A stretch of 64,000 bases of DNA from Glycine soja (GCF_004193775.1 NC_041016.1:31756120-31820119), one strand, 5' to 3'; positions 22,979-34,387 are shown, counted from the first letter of the stretch. Numbers and translations: made by a program. The notes: a model not told the origin generated them from the sequence alone.

Positions 22979-23483
22979 TTAGAACTTTTTGCTTCCATGG
23001 GTGAGGGTTATTTCATTGGTGAGACCATTGTGGATTACTTTCTTGTCAAATTGCCATGGTCTACCCAACAAAATGTGCCCTGCTTCCATAGGGATTATAT
23101 AACATAAAACTTCATCACAGTAGTCTCCTATAGAAAATGATATTTGTACTTGTTTATTGACTATCATTTCCCCTTGATCATTGAGCCATTGAAGCTTGTA
23201 AGGGTTTGGGTGGGAAATGATAGTGAGACTCAACTTAGGTACCAACCTTGTGCTACAACAATTGCAGCAAGACCCACTATCCTCAATAAGAGAACAATTT
23301 TTGTTTAAAACCTTGTATCTTGTATGAAAGATGTTCTCTCTTTGGGATTGAGTTAGGTCACAAGGTTGACTCCCAAGAAGCCTTCTCACCATTAGAAGAT
23401 TACTTTCTTCATAGGGGTAAACCTCTTCAATATGCTCATCACCCTTGGCTTCACCCTCACTTCCTCTTGAGGAAGGAGAAGAA
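22979..23483 (-). pseudogene. A1 gag tail and aspartic protease remnant
   Basis: The minus strand gives SRGSEGEAKGDEHIEEVYP, LLMVRRLLGSQPCDLTQSQR, ENIFHTRYKV, then CSLIEDSGSCCNCCSTRLVP with the retropepsin D-S-G. It continues PNPYKLQWLNDQGEMIV and GHILLGRPWQFDKKVIHNGL. This is the clan AA protease of the A family. The upstream gag is cut off by the insertion of A2, whose LTR begins at 23484. The open frame continues into that LTR, so codons before about 23483 belong to A2. Confidence 0.8.
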
Positions 23484-24397
23484 TGATGGAAGCTTGCTTG
23501 TGGAGCTTCTATGGAGGCTGGATCTTTGAGCTTCAATGAGGTCCTTCAATGCTTATTTTCCACCATGGAGATGCAGCGGAAGATAAAGGAGAAGAGGTGA
23601 GAGGAGGCACCATCCACTAGGGAATAAGCCATGGAAGAAGGAGCTTCGCCACCAAGAATGTGCCTTGGATAAGAAGCTTGGAGAGGATGCTTCAATGGAG
23701 GAAAAGAAAGAGAGAGAGAAAGATAGAGAGGGGAGCACAAAATTGAAGGAGGAAAAGGGGGAGAGAAGTTGAACTTTGAGTTGTGTCTCACAAGATTCTC
23801 ATTCATCAAAGTTACCACAAGTGTTACACATACTTCTATTTATAGCCTAGGTAGCTTCCTTGAGAAACTTCCTTGACAAGCTTCCTTGACAAGCTTTCTT
23901 GAGAAACTTCCTTGACAAGCTTCTTTGAGAAGCTTCCTTGAGAAACTAAAGCTTAACTACACACACCCCTCTAATAACTAAGCTCACCTCCTTGAGAAAC
24001 TTCCTTGAGAAGCTTCCTAGAGAAGCTAGAGCTTAGCTACACACACCTCTCTAATAGCTAAGCTCACATCATTGAGATGAGAAGCTAGAGCTTAGCTACA
24101 CCCCTCTATAATAGCTAAGTTTACCCCCATGCAAAAATACAAGAAAATATAAAAAAAGTCCCTACGACAAAGACTACTCAAAATTCCCTGAAATACAAGG
24201 CTAAAACCCTATACTACTAGAATGGCCAAAATACAAAGCCCAAAAGAAGGAAAAACCTATTCTAATATTTACAAAGAAGAGTGGACCCAACCTTGGCCCA
24301 TGGCTTAAAAATCTACCCTGAGGTTCATGTTTAGCAGCTCTAGCCCAATCCTCTTAGAGTCTTCAATCCAATACCCTTGGGGGGTAGGATTGCATCA
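23484..24397 (-). repeat. A2 3' LTR, divergent subfamily
   Basis: Plus-strand ends are TGATGGAAGCTTGC and GATTGCATCA. Its right third resembles the A1 LTR (LTR-start side), but the middle and left parts differ and match the LTR pieces at 61780-61994 and 63779-64000. The minus-strand TATA box TATAAATAG is at 23836-23844. Upstream of it on that strand (23851-24120) is an array of CTTCCTTGAGAA-type units. Confidence 0.8.
23851..24120 (-). promoter_or_regulatory. GAAnnTTC cluster upstream of A2 LTR TATA box
   Basis: Five GAAnnTTC cores occur at 23864, 23903, 23929, 23996 and 24009 (GAAACTTC or GAAGCTTC) inside a short degenerate tandem repeat. A second repeated block (AGCTTAGCTACACAC with CTCTAATAGCTAAG) alternates with it. 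On the minus strand this lies just upstream of TATAAATAG. GAAnnTTC is the core of plant heat-shock elements; regulation by heat is inference. Confidence 0.5.
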
Positions 24398-24783
24398 TGC
24401 CCTCCACCTTGGAAAGGATTTGACCTCAAATCCCAAGGTTCTTCATACCCAGGGCTCCTTCCCTTGACACCTGTAAAAAGAATAAAAACATATGTATTAG
24501 TGGTGTTGGGTATGTTAGAGTAGGGTAAGGTCTGAAAACCCCTTTCATGGACATCTTCCCATGAGGGAACATGGTTCCTCACCAACTCGATGAGTGGTGC
24601 TACAAGTATAAAAAAATATGGGACAAACCTTTTGTCAAAGTTTGTTAAGTCATGGTAGCCCCAGATTTTCCTTATACTTGGTGGAGTGGGCCAATCAGGA
24701 ATGACCTTTATTCTCTTAGGGTCCGTGGGAACCCCTTGATCACTATTTAAAAAAGTAAGGAAAGTAATGCAATAAAGCGTACA
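24398..24783 (-). pseudogene. A2 pol C-terminal remnant
   Basis: The minus strand repeats the A1 arrangement: VRNHVPSWEDVHERGFQ and LTNF/FVPYFS-like blocks downstream of the polypurine tract. It is cut at GTACA by B2 and resumes at 30891. About 400 bp are colinear with 22015-22400. Confidence 0.75.
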
Positions 24784-26280
24784 TGTTGGATTGAGTAGCC
24801 TCAGAATAATTAAGAAGGGGGGTTGAATTCATTATTCCTAAACCTTTACCAATTAAAAAATTACCCTTTTAAGGCTTTTACTAAATTGTTAAGAGAATGA
24901 GGAGTAGAAGAGAAACTTAACAGAAAGTAAAAGCGGAAATTAAATGCACAGCGGAAAGTAAAAGAGTAGGGAAGGAGGAAACAAACACACAAGAGTTTTT
25001 ATACTGGTTCGACAACAACCCGTGCCTACATCCAGTCCCCAAGCGACCTGCAGTCCTTGAGATTTCTTTCAACCTTGTAAAAATCCTTTTACAAGCAAAG
25101 ATCCACAAGGGATGTACCCTCCCTTGTTCTCTTTGAACCTAGTGGATGTACCCTCCACTAGAACTGATCCACAAGAGATGTACCCTCTCTTGTTCTCAGT
25201 CAAACCCAAGTAGATGTAACCTCTACTTGTTCTCAGACTATTTCGTTTTGAATTCTTTGACAAGGGAGAAGGGAGACACAAAAGAATTCAGGCGGTTAGT
25301 CCTTCGTTCTTTTGGAAAAGGGAGAAGAGAGACACAAAAAGAATTCAGACGATTAGTCCTTGGCGAATTCTTTTTGGCAAAGGGAGAAGAGAATGAAAAG
25401 TTGAATAGCATAAGTTTTCAAGGTTTAGAAAACCAGAAAACTTTAGAAAGCTTTCGGTACAAAGAAGAAGAAGAAGAAGTTCAAAGAGATTTCAAGGCTT
25501 GTAAAGGATTGATTGGAAAAGCAAAAAGTATTCAAGTTTTTCGAAATGTAAAACAAAGCCTTGCTTTTATAGACTCTCCATGTCTGGTTAAGAAGACCAT
25601 TCAGAAGAGTTTTAACTTTTAAAAAAACTTAAAACCCATTTGAAAAAATCAAAACCTTTTTGAAGAGTTACATCTTTTGATTTTTTCAGAAACAGTCACT
25701 GGTAATCGATTACCAAATTAGTGTAATCGATTACACAAAGCTTTTAAGTGAAAGGATGTGACTCTTCACCTTTGAATTTAAATTTCAATGTTCAAGGGCA
25801 TTGGTAATCGATTACCAAAACATTGTAATCGATTACAACCTTTTGAAAATAATTGGAACGTTGTAAATTCAGTTTGAAAACTTTTTCAAACTCATTTTGC
25901 TACTAGTAATCGATTACACCAATATGGTAATCGATTACCAGAGAGTAAAATCTCTTTGGTAAAGGTTTTGTCAAAAACTCATGTGCTATTCAAAGTTTTG
26001 AAAAAACTTTTTAATACTTATCTTGATTGAGTCTTTTCTTCATTCTTGAATCTTGAGTCTTGAATCTTGAATCTTGAATCTTGATTCTTGATTCTAGGCT
26101 TTCTTCTTGAGTCTTGAATTCTTCTTGATTCTTGAACTCTTGATTTGTTCTTGATTCACTTGAGTTGTTCTTTGATCTTTGAGCTTTTTGTTCATCACCT
26201 TTGTCATCATCTTTTATTGTCATCATTGTTATCATCAAAACACCTTTGAATCAAATTCACCATGAAGCCTTGCTTCTACA
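24784..26280 (-). repeat. B2 3' LTR (left copy)
   Basis: Three palindrome pairs lie at 25702-25736, 25803-25836 and 25905-25940. A minus-strand TATAAAAG lies near 25566-25573. GATCCACAAGGGATGTACCCT-like ~45 bp units lie at about 25098-25240, and an ATTCTTGAATCTTG microrepeat field at 26030-26160. The right LTR has an extra ~170 bp around 29660-29830 that this copy lacks. Confidence 0.88.
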
Positions 26281-29218
26281 ATATCCCCCTTTTTGATGAT
26301 GACAACTTCTGAAATCAAGAAAGCACACACACTTTTTCCTAGTCGATCACTCTCATAAATTCTCCCCCTTTTGTTTTTGAATTTATGCTTATCTTAAAAT
26401 TAAATTGATTACTCATGTGAGTTCTTGATTTATCCCCATTTCTCTCCCCCTTTGGCATCAACAAAAAGCCAAAGTGCGTATCAAAATTTAAGTATGCAAA
26501 TATAACTAAATATTCATACAGCATTCATGAAAAACCATCAATCAAATCATGAAGTAAGAACCATGAAGCAACAATCATAAATAGATTAACTATAAAATTC
26601 ACATAGCCAAATAACATACTTGTTCAACCATACCATGCAAATTAGGAAATAGTAAATTGTTCAAATACCATAATAATATAGCCAAAATACATGAGAATAG
26701 AAAACAATCAAACAAGATATCATAACCATTCATCACACTTAGAAAGATAATACTTCATAGAATGTCGTATAATCCAGAAAGTCATTCATAATATTCAAAT
26801 AAAACATATATGAATAATTAAAAAAAATAAAACACAATATCAAATATAAGTACATACCACTAGTCATATATTATTAAAGTAATTAAGTTTAAAACACACA
26901 ATCATAAACAACCAAGAGCAAGTCAATATAATCATCATGTTCAGTCATACTAAGCAAGTATTAAAAAAATACTTAAATGCTCAAATGTCATAAAAACATA
27001 GTCAAATACAAGGTTTTAAAAAAACAAAATATAATTATAATCTAAATCTATTATCAGAGAATCAAAACTTAATTCTAAGTAACAAAAATTAGTTATGAAC
27101 ACATACATGGTAACTCATTACTTATCTCAATTATTTTAGCATATTAATATAATTTTGACAAAAATCTAATCATGTCAATTTATATAAAAATGGATAAACA
27201 TACAATAAATGTATTCATACAAGAGAGAAAAACTTATAAAAATCAAACAAGATAATAAATCATCCTCTCATTATAATAGAAGCATATGTGCATAAATAAC
27301 AAATAAGTCATAAGTCATCAAAACATAAATCATTTGTCTAAGTCATTTGCATCTAGAAGTCCTAATTCTCTTCTAATGGTGTAGAAAGAATCTTTGGTTA
27401 GTGGTTTTGTGAAGATGTCTCCAAGTTGGTTTTTAGTATCTACAAATTTTAAGAATACAGTCACCTTTTTCCTAAGACTAAGTGCTAATTGACTATCAAC
27501 ACTTACCAAGATGAGTTCTTATTAACATAGATTGTTTCATCACATCAAAATGATTTTATTTGAAATAAAATATAATAATTTTGAAAAACATAAAAAATAT
27601 TTTGAACAATCAATCAAGTAATTCAAACATATCAAACAAGAATCATACAAGGATTGAAAGATATAGATCACAGGCATTATAAAACATTCAGACGTGTTAT
27701 AGATGATTTAAAAACTTAGAAAGTTCAAAGAACTCAATCAATCATGTAATCATTATTTTCTCTGAAACCTACATGCTCAATATCTTTATCATGCTCATGC
27801 TTGATAACACATTTTTTAGAATCAAAAAGATACTTTATATATGAAAATTCTTATATAAAAATAAATAAATATAATATAATGGATTTTGAAAAACTTTATG
27901 AATGAACCTTAAGCAAGTAATTCTCATGTCATATTAAAAAATATGCAAGAATCATACAAGAGATATAAAATCATACATAACCATTCATAAATGACTAATC
28001 ACATATTACATAAAAAATCATGCATAATTATTTTAAAATATATATATTATCAAAATAATCAATATAACTTTTAAATATAAAAAATCATAATAGCTTTCAA
28101 GAACAATCAATCATCAATCATTTCAAATTAATTAAATTTAATTAACAATCAACTAACTATGCATAATACTTTAAAAAAATTTCAAATTTCAAATTTTTTA
28201 AATTTCAATTTTAAATTTCAAATTTTAAATTTTAAATTTTAAATTTCAAATTTCAAATATTAAATTTTAAATTTCAAATTTTAACTTCCAACTTCCAATA
28301 ACTTCCACTTCTAATTTTCAACTTCTAATTTCTAGTAACTTCCATATTCAACTTCAAACTTCTATTTTCAACTTTTAACTTCCAATAACTTCCAAATTTT
28401 AATTTTCAAACTTCCAATAACTTCCAAATTTTAATTTTCAAACTTCTAAAAAGTTGAACACAATTACCAAAGACAAAAGATCAATCATGTATATAGAAAT
28501 TCTTTAAACTAAATATCGTTAATTAATCATAATAAATTTTAACATAATCAAATAATTTTGAACTTATCTTCAATTTATAGAACTAAGTCTATTCTATTGT
28601 AATCGATTACCAGAGAATTAAACACTGAAATTTAAGTATCAAATAACAATTATCAACACATATCATGGTAATTATTTACTTAATTCAATTATCCTATCAT
28701 GTCAAAACAAACAAAACATAAGCAATTCAAGCATTAAACAAAATTCAATTAATCATGTATATTCAAAATTAAAACTAAATATAGTTAATTAAACATTGTA
28801 AACACAATCAAACAATTTCATCAATTATTTTCTATTAGCCACAAAAATAACTTAATTGAAAATACTACTCATACCTTAATTCATAGAAATGGCTTAGATG
28901 TTACCTCTTTTGAGATTTTACTGATATTGTTGTCACCGTATGTAACATGTCCACTTTTCTTGGGAGAAATGGTTGTGAATTTGGATACATTTTCTGTTAT
29001 GCGCTTGGAACATCCACTGTCAATGTACTACTTCTTCCTTACAGATTCTTCTTCGTTGTTATCATGAGATTTTGTCACGAGACACAAGTTGACTTGGTCT
29101 TCATCATAATCTTGGAATAACCTATTCCTGAAAATACTTTTGAAAAACAAAGAATCTAAAGAGGCCATTAATCTTGAAGTTGTTAGACTTTCTACAAGAA
29201 ACCTGCTCTGATACCACT
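26281..29218 (-). other. B2 internal region: AT-rich with pol scraps
   Basis: Only two coding relics are evident, both on the minus strand. At 27330-27500 there is an RNase H C-terminal tail relic resembling 46410-46510 in B1. At 28905-29160 there is a protease relic with YIDSGCS and SPKKSGHVTYGDN. Between them the DNA is very AT-rich. 28165-28450 is a low-complexity field of TTTCAAATTTTAAA and AACTTCCAATAACTTCC units. No ORF of note remains. Confidence 0.75.
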
Positions 29219-30885
29219 TGTTGGATCGAGTGGCCTCAGAGTAATTAAGAAGGGGGGTTGAATTAATTATTCCTAAACCTTTACCAATTAAAAAATTACT
29301 CTTTTAAGGCTTTTACTAAATTGTTAAGAGAATGAGGAGTAGAAGAGAAACTTAACAGAAAGTAAAAGCGGAAATTAAATGCACAGCGGAAAGTAAAAGA
29401 GTAGGGAAGAAGGAAACAAACACACAAGAGTTTTTATACTGGTTCGGCAACAACCCATGCCTACATCCAGTCCCCAAGTGACCTGCGGTCCTTGAGATTT
29501 CTTTCAACCTTGTAAAAATCCTTTTACAAGCAAAGATCCACAAGGGATGTACCCTCCCTTGTTCTCTTTGAACCTAGTGGATTTACCCTCCACTAGTACG
29601 GATCCACAAGAGATGTACCCTCTCTTGTTCTCAATCAAACCCATGTAGATGTACCCTCTACTTGTACCACAAAGGATGTACCCTTCAATGTGTTGAGACA
29701 AAGATCTCAGGCTGTTAAACCTTTGATACTTTGTGAATGGGGATACAAAAGAATTCTCAGGTGGTTAGTCCTTTGAACACTTTTGTATTAGGGAATGGGA
29801 AGAATCAAAAGAATTCTCAGACTGTGTCGTTTTGAATTCTTTGACAAGGGAGAAGGGAGACACAAAAGAATTTAGGCGGTTAGTCCTTCGTTCTTTTGGA
29901 AAAGGGAGAAGAGAGACACAAAAAGAATTCAGGCGGTTAGTCCTTGGCGAATTCTTTTTGGCAAAGGGAGAAGAGAATTAAAAGATGAATAGCACAAGTT
30001 TTCAAGGTTTAGAAAACCAGAAAACTTTAGAAAGCTTTTGGTACAAAGAAGAAGAAGAAGAAGTTCAAAGAGATTTCAAGGCTTGTAAAGGATTGATTGG
30101 AAAAGCAAAAAGTATTCAAGTTTTTCGAAATGTAAAACAAAGCCTTGCTTTTATAGACTCTCCATGTCTGGTCAAGAAGACCATTCAGAAGAGTTTTAAC
30201 TTTTAGAAAAACTTAAAACCCATTTGAAAAAGTTAAAACCTTTTTGAAGAGTTACATCTTTTGATTTTTTCAGAAACAGTCACTGGTAATCGATTACCAA
30301 ATTAGTGTAATCGATTACACAAAGCTTTTAAGTGAAAGGATGTGACTCTTCACCTTTGAATTTGAATTTCAACGTTCAAGGGCACTGGTAATCGATTACC
30401 AAAACATTGTAATCGATTACAGCCTTTTGAAAATAATTGGAACGTTGTAAATTCAGTTTGAAAACTTTTTCAAACTCATTTTGCTACTAGTAATCGATTA
30501 CACCAATATGGTAATCGATTACCAGAGAGTAAAAACTCGTTGGTAAAGGTTTTGTCAAAAACTCATGTGCTATTCAAAGTTTTGAAAAAAAAATTTAATA
30601 CTTATCTTGATTGAGTCTTTTCTTCATTCTTGAATCTTGAGTCTTGAACCTTGATCTTGATTCTTGAGATCTTGAATCTTGAATCTTGATTCTTGATTCT
30701 AGGCTTTCTACTTGAGTCTTGAATTCTTCTTGATTCTTGAACTCTTGACTTGTTCTTGATTCACTTGAGTTGTTCTTTGATCTTTGAGCTTTTTGTTCAT
30801 CACCTTTGTCATCATCTTTTATTGTCATCATTGTTATCGTCAAAACACCTTTGAATCACATTCACCATGAAGCCTTGCTTCTACA
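29219..30885 (-). repeat. B2 5' LTR (right copy)
   Basis: Colinear with 24784-26280. Palindrome pairs are at about 30284-30318, 30386-30421 and 30488-30523. Its left edge is set by the adjacent tRNA-Met-type primer-site complement. Confidence 0.88.
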
Positions 30886-30890
30886 GTACA

Positions 30891-32045
30891 TTTTTCTGTA
30901 TTTTCTTGTTGATTATTCCTACAAAAAAATGCGACAAACCTAAGGTGTCCCATATGAGCACCTAAGTTTGTATTAAAACCAAAAATAAGAACAAACATAC
31001 CTAATGAGTCTCTATGTACATGAATCATGAAGATGTTGGGTGCATGACTGATTTTACGAAAGAGGGTTGCCACACTCAACACATTCATCATATCACTTAT
31101 TTTAGGGATTTGGTGCCTAATAATACCTATTTTAGGCACCAACAAAGCACAAGTATTTAAGCTCTTATGAATCAAACCCTCATCCAACAACTCCTTTACC
31201 AGAGGAATAACCTCAAGCCCAAGAGGCATGGCAGTGCTAACAAGTGTCTTTTTACAAAGGAGAAGATGTAGAGGTTGTCTAAGTGGGGAAGTTTCTTTAA
31301 TATTTGTCTTTATTTCAAAATGGCTTTCCTTCTTAGCTAACCTCTTGGAGGAGACACTTACCTCCTTACACTCCTCCTTAACCATTAAAGGTTGTCCTTT
31401 TTCTTGGGGATAGATTTCTTCACTAGATTTTTCCCAATTTGCTTCTTCAGTTTCACCAGAGGAAGGTGAAGTAGTAGCCTCATCTTGGCTACTATATATG
31501 TCTTGGCCCCTCATAATCATGGTTTTCTTGGTGGGGCATTGAGAAGTAATGTTCCCTCTTCCAAGACATTTAAAGCACTTTATGGAGCTAGTCTTCTCTT
31601 GCATACTAGCCTTAAGGGGTTGCTTTTCTATTGTCTTCCCCTTATCATATTTGGGCTTAGGAGGTGTCACCCCTAAGATGCCTTGACCTTGGTCTTTATT
31701 TGGATAAGAGTAAGAGCCATAAGATTTTGAAGTAGACTTCCTTTCAAGTTGTTGCTCTACCTTTATTTCCCAATCTAAGTTAGCCTCTACATTGTCCTTC
31801 CTATGGAAGTATGGGAGGTTAATGTTAGCCTCTTGAGGCTTTCTTTCCTTTTCTCTCCAATGGGAGTGAGGTCTAAGATGTGCCCTATGTCTTCCTTCAT
31901 AATAATCACAAAGTTCTTCACTTAGGCTCTTGCAAGAGTTATGACTACTATAGGAGACATGTTTTTCTTTTTTTAACTCTTTTAGTATTTTCCTTCTTTC
32001 TTCTTCCCTTATTTTCTCTCTTTCATCTTGACTTATTTCTTCCAC
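30891..32045 (-). pseudogene. A2 fused gag-RT frame with internal deletions
   Basis: A minus-strand frame of about 385 codons remains open. It starts MEEISQDEREKIREEERRKI, then a gag segment NINLPYFHRKDNVEANLDWE. An in-frame gap removes most of the gag core, and the frame continues at QLERKSTSKSYGSY. It has a zinc knuckle CFKCLGRGNITSQC with Asn in place of the His ligand. The whole protease is missing, and the frame joins to LALLVPK-type contracted RT (IRHQIPKISDMMNVLS, HAPNIFMIHVHRDSLGMF, NTNLGAHMGHLRF). It ends by running into the B2 LTR at 30885. Its length is striking, but the product would lack working protease, RT and nucleocapsid motifs. I class it as a relic, not a host gene. Confidence 0.75.
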
Positions 32046-32690
32046 TCTTTTTTTTTCCTTTTTCTTTTCTCTCTTGTTTTTCTTTCCACAACTTAAGGGA
32101 TCTCAAATCATCTAATATCTTATACATGGGGTCCTTAGGAGTAGAACCCTCACCATTAACACTAGATGAAGAATGAAGATTCATGTTGGTTCCTAAGTTA
32201 TGGTTCTTTCTTGCTGGCGGTTTGAAAACAAAAGGTAAAAGAAACTATAGTTGAAACTAGCCAAAATAAACACTAAAAGAGGTGTGAAAGATAAGGTAAA
32301 AACTAATTGGTAAAAGGCAAGCTATCTAGGCGGTTTGACAATGGAAGGTAAAGGAAATAAGCTATGAAAGTAAGCAAGAAATGTAAACTAGGTGAATCCT
32401 AAGAGTATTTGGATGACCACATTTAAGGTTCCCAATAAAACACTCACAATCCTAAGGGGAAATTGCCTAAAATTATTACACACAAATGGAAGTAGGGTGA
32501 CCTATTGGAGGCTCCCAACTTACTTCCAATGAAAGGCCTTTTTGTTACAAAATTTGAAAGCAACGAAAGTAAGGAAATTGTCAATTACAAAATTACAAAA
32601 AGGTCCTCCATTTTGGTGGTTGTTCCCTCTTTGGTGATTCACTCAGTTGGGAGTGTTTCTTAGTTCAATAGCTCTTAAGTTGGTTGGTTA
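32046..32690 (-). other. A2 5' leader
   Basis: The upstream part of gag and the untranslated leader of A2. The leader, about 32451-32682, is an inverted near-copy of 36845-37140 in A3 (shared GTCACCCTACTTCCATTT and AAATTTGAAAGCAACGAAAG blocks, read on opposite strands). Confidence 0.7.
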
Positions 32691-32780
32691 TGCAATCCTC
32701 CCTAGGAAAGGACCAAGAGGATTAAGTTGGTTGGTTATGCAATCCATGGGAGTGTTTCTTAGTTCAAGAGGCTCCAAGAG
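32650..32780. repeat. Scrambled junction between A2 and A3
   Basis: TTGGTTGGTTATGCAATCC occurs twice (about 32688 and 32722), and GGGAGTGTTTCTTAGTTCAA occurs twice (about 32651 and 32748). The copies alternate, as in short templated duplications. To the left is A2 leader (minus) and to the right A3 LTR (plus). Confidence 0.7.
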
Positions 32781-33661
32781 GATTAGGCTAGAGCTGCTAA
32801 AGAAGGTCCTAGGGTTCTCATGAACCTTAGGGTAGATTTCTGAGCCCATGGGCCAAGTTTGGGTCCAATTATCTTTATACATATTACATTAGGATGTCAT
32901 TATATTTGATCCTTGTATTTAGGGCTCCATAATGTAGGTAGGGTACCCTAGACTAGTTTTTGTATTAGGGGTAGTTTTGTAATTTCACATGCACTAAGTG
33001 AATATTTGATGTGTGTTGGGAAATAAAATTAATTGAATTGGTAGAAGCCCAATCCAATTAAATTTGAGAGGGGGAGGTGAGCATTTGCTTATTACACCCC
33101 ATTGCCACATCATATAGTCACACTTTGTGCATGTCCTTCATGCTTTACATGCCTCATGACACCGAAGCACAATTAGTGGAAAATCATGGAATTGATCTTG
33201 GATTAGTGGGCTGGACCATAATTGAAATTCAATAATCATAATTAGTCAAATTTTGGCTCCAAAATTTGGCTCCACAAATTCAATTTCAAATTCAAGTGAA
33301 ATTTGAATTGAAATTCAAATTTCCCTTCAATTTTGTGTGACACTTAGGCTATAAATAGAGGTCATGTCTGTGCATTTTTTTAAGTTTGATCATCTGAAAA
33401 TTAAACTTCAGATTTTAGAGCTCTTTTAGAGCACAAAATTTCGTGCTCTTCTCTTCCTCTCCCTTCATTCATCTCCTTCTTCCTCCAAGCTCTTATCCAT
33501 GACCTCCTATGGTGGTGAGCTTCTTCTAGACTCATCTTCTCCTTGAAGTGGCGTCTCCTCTCTCTCTTCCTTCTCCATTCCGCTGCCATTAATCTTCCAA
33601 GAAGCAAAGGAATTCATTGATGAAGGAGATCCTAGGCCTACAAGCTCCAATGGAGCTTACA
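32735..33661 (+). repeat. A3 5' LTR (left edge truncated)
   Basis: Colinear with 39930-40001 plus 54079-54940. TATA-like GGCTATAAATAGAGGTCATG is at about 33348-33367. It ends CAATGGAGCTTACA. Confidence 0.8.
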
Positions 33662-34387
33662 TCATGTAGTATCAAAGCATCTTCATCTAGGTGATGTTCT
33701 TTTGCTTCCTCTATCTTTTTGTTCGGTGAATTCTCTTTAGTTCCTTGTTCTTCATCTTATTCTCCATGTATATCCTCCATTGTCTTGTGGTTTTTTTCTG
33801 TTCAGAGTAGATTCAAAAAAATAAACTGATTAAATCTTAGATCTACACTTGTTCTTGCATTTCTATGGTTCAAATTTTATAGATCTACTCTTGAATCATG
33901 TTTTTGTGTTGATTTTAGGTTCTATCATTTTTCATTCATAATATTCTTGTGCTGAACCTTAGATCTAAATTTTCTTCCAAAATATTGATTAGAAAAAACA
34001 AACACAAAAATCTAAGTGTAAATCACTTAATCCATGTTGTCTTAGAGTCATGTTTAGTCATAGTAATTGTCACATTATGTTCTAAGTTTGTGTTGACTTT
34101 TTATTGTTTTGATTGAATTCTAGATACATTTGTTCATGTATTCTTGTCATTCTTATCCTATCTTTTGACTTTTGAGTCTAATTCATGCATGTTATTTAGT
34201 TCATAACATGTTCTAAATCAATTCCTAGAAGTAGTCTTGTTGTTGAACTCTTTTTTTTTTCTTCTAAGTTTCCTACATGATGCCTATGATGAAGTTGAGT
34301 TGTGGTGCTGAGTTGTGGCTGAATTTGTGAATCAAAATAAGTCTTAAGCTCTATTGAATTTTGTTATTCAAGATAATTGAGTATAAG

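Larger units (their letters stand above)
24784..30885 (-). mobile_element. B2: copia derivative with two LTRs and AT-rich core
   Basis: The left LTR 24784-26280 and right LTR 29219-30885 both start TGTTGGAT and end GCTTCTACA. GTACA is duplicated exactly at 24779-24783 and 30886-30890. The primer-binding-site complement TCTGATACCACT (29207-29218) abuts the right LTR. The polypurine tract complement (ATATCCCCCTTTTTGATG, from 26281) abuts the left LTR, so the element is on the minus strand. The 2.9 kb internal region has only scraps of coding sequence. It appears to be a non-autonomous or deleted relative of B1. Confidence 0.92.
23484..32690 (-). mobile_element. A2: second minus-strand A-family copy (5' LTR missing)
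   Basis: It begins at a 3' LTR (23484-24397) with a polypurine tract to its right. The internal region runs leftward-reading through 24398-24783 and, after the B2 insertion, 30891-32690. The far end shows 5' leader sequence that is the inverted copy of 36845-37140 in A3, but no 5' LTR follows. Instead there is a scrambled junction (32650-32780) and then the plus-strand A3 LTR. AAGAA precedes the left LTR; its partner is not found. Confidence 0.7.

Noticed and set aside
23546..23818. Minus-strand 90-codon open frame inside the A2 LTR as a gene
   Set aside because: It lies entirely in LTR sequence rich in CT tracts, downstream of the LTR TATA box. There is no known domain; at most it is a leader ORF.
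31228..32176. Plus-strand open frames opposite the A2 gag frame
   Set aside because: They are shadows of the minus-strand gag-RT frame, which has recognisable motifs.
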